Shown piece after piece: positions 31,901-38,524 of a stretch of 38,524 bases of DNA; the stretch's first letter is position 1, and every line of letters begins with the position of its first letter. This stretch comes from Hyphochytrium catenoides. Lineage: Eukaryota > Sar > Hyphochytriomycetes > Hyphochytriales > Hyphochytriaceae. The translations under genes and the position numbers were made by a program. Below the pieces are notes generated by a model, which made no database searches, was not told the origin of the DNA, and worked only from the letters and a program-made list of their open reading frames with translations. Location of the stretch: assembly GCA_900088475.1 (NCBI GenBank), contig FLMG01003682.1, positions 1 to 38,524 on the forward strand, given 5' to 3'.

Positions 31901-34900
31901 CGCTCGCCTCATTGAGCGAGCAGCCCCCATCACGATTCCACCGGCCAAAGGACAAGAGCCATCCGTGACCCCCTACGACTTCCTTGTGACGTTCCAGCGT
32001 TCAGTCCAGATCAGGCAAAAGCTACCAGGAGCAATGTATGAGAACTTCTTTGCGAAATTCCGGGGTTTGGGGTGAAATTGGAAAGGGAAGCGAGGGGTCC
32101 TGAAGGGGCAAATTGCCTTGAAAGTGAGCCACGAAACGGCCAGAACAATTTCTGACGCTGAGAGACAGATAGCTGTTATACGTTTCCTCTTCTGATCATT
32201 TCTCTATGCGAACCACGGCTTATCCTTCACTATGCACAGGTGGAGTGGTAACTTTGTTCTGGACGAGGAGGGTGAGTTCCCGCTCAGGCTGCGGGTGCAG
32301 AAGCTGGAAGACACTCTCCAGGTAGGTTCAATGGTAGGTGTGGAGACAAGGAAGTTAGCAGGGTCACACTCTACTACCACTTGTGCTCGTTGTGAAATAT
32401 GTTCCTAAAATGCTATTATATGCAGCCTTCGCTGGTCAGGGTGCGGATTACAATTCAGGGAGTTGGTGCATCAGTAGTCGTCACCATCGCGGAGGATGAC
32501 CCTCCTACCTTTCTGGTCAGCAACCAGTCGTCTGTTGATGTTCAATTGAGGCAAGTGGCAGGTTTAGAAGCTTCGGATGTTATTCAACCCAACGCTTCAA
32601 TGGCGTTTGCATGGGACAGACCGTTCGGCGCAAGGTATGCCGTCTTATCATGACCTCCACGCTTAATAAGCCGTTGTTCACCCTATTCCAACCGCGTTCA
32701 TTTTAACACATTGTACTTCATCTGTTAGGGAAGTCGTTGTCCGTCTTCGCTATACTCCTGGGGAGGAAGCCGCAGGACAGCGACCGAAGAAAAATGTCTT
32801 CTATAGTGATAGTCAAAAGGCGAGCTTTGACGAATTGCAGCAGGGACTTCTCCCACTCTCAGTGAGCGGGTGGTTTGGGAGCAAAATTGTTTCTGCGGAG
32901 GTCAGAGCCTTTCTATACACTATGTGCTCTACGTGCCCACTTGAACTTGTAATCTATCTCCTAGGTGGTTGTCCGGGGCCGGACACGGATATTGACCTTC
33001 ACAGAAGGCGCACAGCAATCAAGGGCAAAATACCTCTTGCAGGTCCACGTAATATCCTGCCGCCGATTCTTGCCTTCCCATGAGCCACTGGACGGTTCTG
33101 TCGAAGTTGTCTGCGGCGACCAGGTCAGCATAGATAAGTAGGGGGCGTGAGGTCAAGGCAGGCTTTCTTGTTATCTTTTAATGGTTATCCATCTAGTTCC
33201 CAAATTCCGGTGGCAGACGGCATAGGTTGTTATATGGTAGGGCCGTATTGATGTGCACCGAACCATCGATAAACAGAGAGAGACCTAGGGAGGAAGGGCT
33301 CACACTCTCTAATGATCTAGCATGGGTTTTATGCTGATGTGCCTCTGTTAGCATGCCTCGACACCACAAGTCCGATGTGGTGCAAATGGCCTCTACAGGT
33401 TTGAGACTCAGCTCACTATGAACTTTGGGAATAGACCGTCCGAGGTTACGGTACTGCTAAAAGAGGAACCAGTGGTAAGGTCTATGAGGGTGTCTGCTTA
33501 TACCTCCATTCTTTTACTCTTTGCTTGAGTGCTTCCCCCAAGGTCCACGTAAGGGTTTCTTTTACCTCTATCAAACCTGGCAAGTCAATTATGGAGTACT
33601 GCTCACGCAATTTATTCTCTTAGAAGTCGCAATGCCTGTCATCGCTTCCACTGAGTCAGAGTAATCGGTCCCTTTCTCGTACCTCCAACTATTCCTATGG
33701 CAAGCCAACGGAGCCAAATTGGCCCAAATCTACCGAGGTGCGAGTCTTAAACGCCGTCAAGGTGGTGTCAGAGTTACACACAAAGTGGAAGAGATGGGAG
33801 ATGATCAGGGAACTCTGGCCGCAGTGAGGAAATGGCTGTGGCCAGAACAATACATATGCAACTAAGGACTCTTTTCTTCTTTCTAGCCTGACCACATTAT
33901 CGAGATGCCGGATGTGCTTTCACCTATGGTGTACTCTTCCCCCGCCCAGCTTCCTTCACTAGAAGCCATCAGAACCGTAAGTAACCCTCATCAACTCCAA
34001 GCTCTATCTATTCTTACCTGGTTTACGCTAACACTCCTGCTGACTGGTGTCCTTTCATTGGATATCGATTGGATCGATGTAGCCCAACCTTCACGACAAT
34101 GGATATGAAGAATCGACATCAGTCAATCCTAACCCATGGGACAACCTGATACCTGACCCCGACGCCGACGTGAGTGGACGTCACATCTGAGATTAATACT
34201 ATGATCACTAACATTCATTACGCTTAGCCATTCTCGCATGCGGCGGGACGGGTTTACATTCGGATACCTCGAAAAAGTTGGGAGAATGTCGGGACTGTCT
34301 CCAACGCAGTTACTGATGTCCAAACGTCGTGGTGGAGTTTGACATCCTTCGATTCGGAGACGCAAAGAGAGGTGAGGTAGAGTAATCGGACGTAGAACTA
34401 TAGTATTGAGCAAAGACATGCCTTGCAAGAGGAGAGGAACGTGATACCGAAGTCGAGACATGTTGATGCCTGATACACTTTTGTCTCCTTCTTGCCAGGT
34501 GACGGTAGGGGAAGTTGAGTTGAGCTTCCAGTTTCGTATGGCCTATAAGGAGAAAATGGAGGAGGCTCACGAGGACTTGTGGTTCCGGGCACATCTCCCA
34601 AGCCTCGGCATCTCTATTATCAACAATTTGAAGCAAATGGAGGTCAGTAGCTCCCTTTTGGCTTCCATGAGGAATCTGTTTGCGTGGTACACAATCTTCT
34701 GAAGTTACCACTCGATAGGTGGCCTACTTCATAGTTCAAAGAGCGCATATTCTCTACTGGACTAAGGGGAACTTTAAAGAGCTGGGTCTGTCCGTGGGCA
34801 ATATTCAGCTGGATGACCAGATGGAGAGTAGAGTTGTCCTAGCACCTAAAATCTATGAGACCAAAGTGGGCACCGATGTCCGCTTAAGGGACCGTCTGAA

Positions 34901-37752
34901 AGCCTGCCTGAACTACAAGCATCGACGTCTTCTCCATGTGATAGACAGGAAAAGACTCAATGCTTTCCAGTTCCGTCTTCTTTGGTCCTCATCTCCACTG
35001 TTAACGCACGTGGAGCTCTTTGATATGCTCCTGCAGGACTTTGTTCTCAGTACAGATGAGAGATTCCTCGTTGAGCTAATCACAGTCTTCCAAGGAATAG
35101 GTGGACTCAGAACAGAGCCTGAGTTCCACCATGTTCTGGATCAAAGCGTAGATTACCTCTCGGATGTCAACAGTCAGGTATTGTTACAGTAAACGACTGC
35201 TTGGTTCACGTTTCTCATGCTGTTGGTCTTAGGGGACGACTTTGTATTTGGAGATGATGAACATCGAGCCTATCAGGATTAATATCTCTCTGGATATTCT
35301 TGGAGGAAGGTTAGCCAACAGCTTTTTGCCATTGGTGGTCTGTCTATTGCTTACCTTACCTGGTTCTCCTCTTGATCTGCTTTCTGCCTCTCTTTGATAG
35401 TTGGCTTTACTGTCTTTGATCGTGGCATGTTACAAGCTCCTGGACTGCTCCTAACCATTTTTATGAAGATACGTGAAGACGCTAGGTCCAGCGGGTCGAC
35501 GAATGGCCTCCTACCTTCCCAACTCTTCTATTAAAAAGCTTCGGATGTATTTTCCCTCCATTCTGGTCATACACGCCTACCAGCCGTTTGAAGTCATGTA
35601 CGAGCGTATCTACCGACATTACATGCAACAGGCAGCCATCATCATTCTTAGGGTGAGCGACAAGATCCTCTCCCTCATTTCTCCTGCACTTGGCGCCATT
35701 ATGGCAGCAGCGTCTCCGTGTCTTCCCGCTGAACATCCGACGTCCTGGCTAGGCCATAGCATACTCGTTAATCTTTTGGCTTCTTATCTTGGTTCAGTCT
35801 AGTTCGCTCTCTTCTGTGTTGACCTTCTCTGTCGGGAATTCCATCAGGGTTTGTACACAGTCACCCTCTTCGTCAACCCTTTGCGAATTATTTACCGCCT
35901 GGGTCATGGAATGTTAGAGGTCGTTAGGATGCCGGCGAGAGGTAAGGGGATGAGTTCATCATTCTCACACTCAGCCTCTGATATTTCTTCGCCCTTTTAG
36001 CATACGGGCTCGGCCTAATTTAAGTGTAGTCATGGGTTGTCACTCTTTCTCCGCCTCCACCCAGAATCATTCCCTTCCCTACGACTTATCGCCCTGCACA
36101 ATTTGTAGGTCTGGCCAGTGGCAACCCCGTGGAGCTCCTCACTGGATCGTATTTGGGACTGCGGTCTTTCGTGACGAATTTGATTAGTGCCAGCTATGAG
36201 ACCATCGCCGGGGTCAGCGGCATCCTGGCGCAAGTTGTAGGACAAGCCCTGCGAGACAGGGCAAAGAAGGCGCTCCAAGAAGAGGCATTGGGACTCCAGG
36301 TGCGTTGTTCGTTAAGTTTCATCACTTTGGCCTTTCTTTCTCTGCGTTATGGAGGTTAACCATCTACTTGCAACGTCTACGCCATGTTCTACCTTACTCT
36401 GTTACGCCTTGTCTCACCACCTCGTGTGTACACTCATTTACCCTAAATAGAGCTACATCATGGAGGAAGTGGCGAATCTCGATGCCATTGGAGAGAGAAC
36501 TTCCTCCAGGCAAGCTATTCGACAACCCCGGCGATTTGATGCTGGAGGTATTGGACTGCTGCGGGAGTACGGCCCAGGTCCTTTCCCGAAGGAGCAGCAA
36601 AGATTTATAGATTTACGGGCTGCGGTTACTCTTCAGGTGCGACCAGCATTCTAAGACTTTGCACAATATCTGTGCACCTCGTAAAAAATTTTCTAGTGTT
36701 GAGCCCTCCTGATGCCTTTGGTGGCACACCGATGCCTGTGTACGTTCTCAGCCACATATGTTGGGGAGAGGACCTAACTCGAATTTCCTTAGCGATGGTT
36801 CCGGCGCCGAAGAATCTTAAGAGCCCTACTACGCTCACAGGCTACCCCTGTGGACGACACGCCTGAAAAGAAGTTCTGCATCATTTGCTAGAAGAACTTC
36901 GATGTATCGGGCGACAGATCATCACCTTTTGCAGAGTGCTATTTATTATTAGAAGGAGTTATTAGACTCCAAATAGAAGTTGGACAGGCAAAAGCCTTAG
37001 AATTTATAAAGTCAGTGGATAATGTGAGTGAGAAATTGCACCGGTGTGGGAGGGGTTGTACCTTTACCGATAGTATCTCCCTTGACCATGCCAACGTTTC
37101 TAGTGAGGGCCTAATAGGCGCTTCATTCTCCAGACTCTCCTCTCCGCCAGCCCTCACATCCTTCTTCATCTAGAGCTTTGAGCCTTTGGCTCGTAATGCA
37201 GTATTCCACCTCTTTATCCTCGTATATGAAAGCCTGACCATGTCTCCGGCATTATCAGTGCTACGCCACTAGTTTTTTGCTGAGATTAGGGAGCGGCGAC
37301 AAAGAGACGTTGCTAACCCCATGAATTACACGAGAGCGGATGACACTTCCGGTTGTACTCATCCCATGCTGCACCGCCCTCCACAGTCAAAGGAGCCTCC
37401 ACTTTCCAGTGAGTTTGGAAGTCTCACAACTACTCCAGGCCACTTTCTTGCTCATTCTGGCTTGTGACTTTGGTTGGCGCTTTCTCCATACTTCCTAGCG
37501 CTTCCGTATCATCACCTGTTGATGTCAGCCGAGCAGAGGACGCTGGACCTTTCTTACAGAGACTGCAATCGTTTCGATACAACCTTGGAACTAATGGTAA
37601 AGAAATTTGGAGCTTTAACGACGCTAGACCCTCACGGCCCCATCGTGGTGCTTGGTCAATGTCAATTCTCCGATGAGACAACTGATTCTTTTCCTTGTCT
37701 TTTCTTCGAGCTAAAAGATGCCTTGCCCGGTGCCCTTCCCGCGAGATGGTGA
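19938..37752 (+). CDS. VPS13: VPS13-family bridge-like lipid transfer protein with PDZ, IQ and PH insertions
   Basis: VPS13 proteins form long hydrophobic grooves moving phospholipids between organelles at contact sites. The start, MVLGEQLKKYIDRFLAEYVE, begins the N-terminal chorein domain (about residues 1-110; KVGYIGEISGYIPLATLGN). The first exon stays open for over 3.1 kb and encodes a PDZ-like domain (about 452-534; VVQRCISGGQSEALGLVKPG), an IQ motif (about 806-830; IKLQALYRRHVARRIVR) and a PH domain (about 840-970; RRWKRCYCFL to VNSWIASIKDD). A splice or frame change lies at 23080-23140. Downstream are many short exons. Joined in phase are 24199-25305 and 25618-25865. Motif exons follow: LLAEWEPFVEPWRVSLYV (26250), LNINITSALLELYYSF (26580), the VAB/SHR-BD region (RVVIFANLWLYN near 30747, VVITPRYVFVNKLSFTFE near 31664, WSGNFVLDEEGEFPLR near 32240) and the ATG2-C-like region (ELLTGSYLGLRSF near 36130). 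Phase-compatible exons 37273-37408 and 37529-37752 may form the C-terminus. Family certain; 3' end uncertain beyond 36635. Confidence 0.9.
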
Positions 37753-37761
37753 TCCCACAAT

Positions 37762-37817
37762 GGGCGCTGCCTGAACTCTATGATGGTGATGATGGGCGCT
37801 ACCTGAACTCTATGATG
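37762..37817. repeat. Short tandem duplication, 32-bp period
   Basis: The sequence GGGCGCTGCCTGAACTCTAT, continuing with GATG, at 37762-37785 recurs at 37794-37817 with one G-to-A difference, separated by 8 bp. The period is 32 bp and not a multiple of three. It lies just beyond the proposed VPS13 stop, consistent with noncoding sequence. The rest of 37753-38151 holds nothing I can assign. Confidence 0.8.
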
Positions 37818-38151
37818 TTTGAGGTGCAGCATTGCTGCTTCTTGTGGCACTTCTTTCCAATAGTAGTAAGTTGGGCAAGCTCTACCCAGAAGTCGCGGGC
37901 AGGTTTCCAGGGACCGTTTATGAGGATGACGTCAAGAGGGGTTCTTTTAGGTCGAGTTCGCAGAGCTTGCTGAGGCCTCTTAGCTGACTCGTTTTGTCAG
38001 TCACCATGGAACGCCATATGAGCCGAACCTAAAGTTATGAATGGTGGTGACAAGTTTGCCTAGCGACAGATGACAGCCATCATGGGCCCTTCTGCTTGTC
38101 AAGAAGTGCGGCGTGAGCTTCCTAGCGCTGCTGAGAGCGTACCATCATACT

Positions 38152-38413
38152 CTACGAGCTCCATCGATGGACACTTGAGGAAACGATCCCAGCTGCTGTG
38201 CGATGCTCCCTCCGAGGTTTGATGAGCTTTGGATTGCACAGCGCCATCGCGTCCGCCCTGTCCAGATCTTTGGTCTGCTGAATGAATTCGTACACCATTT
38301 CAAAGCGTAGCATGACCCTCTTCTGTTTCAGAGACAGTATAGATGGGTGGGTCGTCTGGGGTGCTTTGCCATTAATATATATGAGAAGCACAGGGAGATC
38401 TAACCCCACCCAC
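38152..38413 (-). CDS. Last exon of an unrecognised gene continuing past the right edge
   Basis: Minus-strand exon preceded by a TTTTCATCTAG acceptor (38415-38414 are the AG) and ending in a stop at 38152. It encodes 86 residues after the first split codon. Segments include WVGLDLPVLLIYINGKAPQT, LRFEMVYEFIQQTKDLDRAD, and a basic C-terminal stretch PKLIKPRREHRTAAG. Codon content and amino-acid balance look genuine and the opposite strand is broken by stops. I do not recognise the family. It is convergent with VPS13. Only the 3' end of the gene is in the window. Confidence 0.5.
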
Positions 38414-38524
38414 CTAGATGAAAATAGGGAGTGAGAATCAGATGGTGAAGTTGAATTTTTATAAACAACAGTTTCTATCTGAGTCAACTACAACAAGACT
38501 GGGGGTAAATTTTCAAACTGAAAT

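Noticed and set aside
1-38524. CRISPR array, tRNA, rRNA or transposon
   Set aside because: No evenly spaced repeat-spacer pattern, no recognisable tRNA cloverleaf or rRNA sequence, and no transposase or reverse-transcriptase motif was seen. The repeats present are microsatellites or short duplications.

Overview
This is nuclear DNA from an intron-rich, gene-dense unicellular or algal-type eukaryote. Spliceosomal introns are mostly GT-AG, with pyrimidine-rich stretches. Every confidently identified gene is a conserved eukaryotic housekeeping gene. No bacterial operon, plasmid, phage or transposon feature was seen. The lineage cannot be fixed from this window alone. A protist such as a stramenopile alga is my weak guess, prompted by compact gene spacing and a VPS13 carrying PDZ, IQ and PH inserts.

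Layout: (1) 383-8077, plus strand: a 19-exon importin-5/Kap121 (IPO5) nuclear import receptor, whose upstream region is AG-rich and whose first introns hold long CT microsatellites. (2) 8764-9619, minus: two-exon ribosomal protein uS5 (RPS2), convergent with IPO5. (3) 9620-11674: a 2 kb gene-free stretch ending in a (CT)n/CAAAAT array. (4) 11675-14094, plus: six-exon mitochondrial OXA1/YidC-family insertase. (5) 14149-15502, minus: a small unrecognised coiled-coil protein, tail to tail with OXA1 at 54 bp. (6) 15549-15861, plus: a tentative two-exon micro-gene. (7) 16299-18418, minus: a ten-exon PP2C (PPM) phosphatase, complete in its signature motifs. (8) 18744-19887, minus: a tentative 131-residue orphan gene, divergent from (9) 19938-about 37752, plus: a giant VPS13 bridge-like lipid transfer protein gene. 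(10) 38152-38413, minus: the last exon of an unrecognised gene that continues beyond the right edge.

The genes do not form one pathway. They cover nuclear import, translation, mitochondrial membrane insertion, signalling and inter-organelle lipid transport. I did not find a clearly new system. The most unusual points are the extra domains in VPS13 and its lopsided exon structure, a PP2C intron with no AG acceptor plus a GC-AG intron in the same gene, two head-to-head gene pairs with about 50 bp or less between start codons, orphan proteins reconstructed only by splicing, a frame-preserving stop-free intron in IPO5, and the purine/pyrimidine microsatellites. Exon coordinates for IPO5, RPS2, OXA1 and PP2C were worked out by joining splice sites in phase and agree with family alignments known to me. 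The later exons of VPS13 were located by conserved motifs but not all joined.
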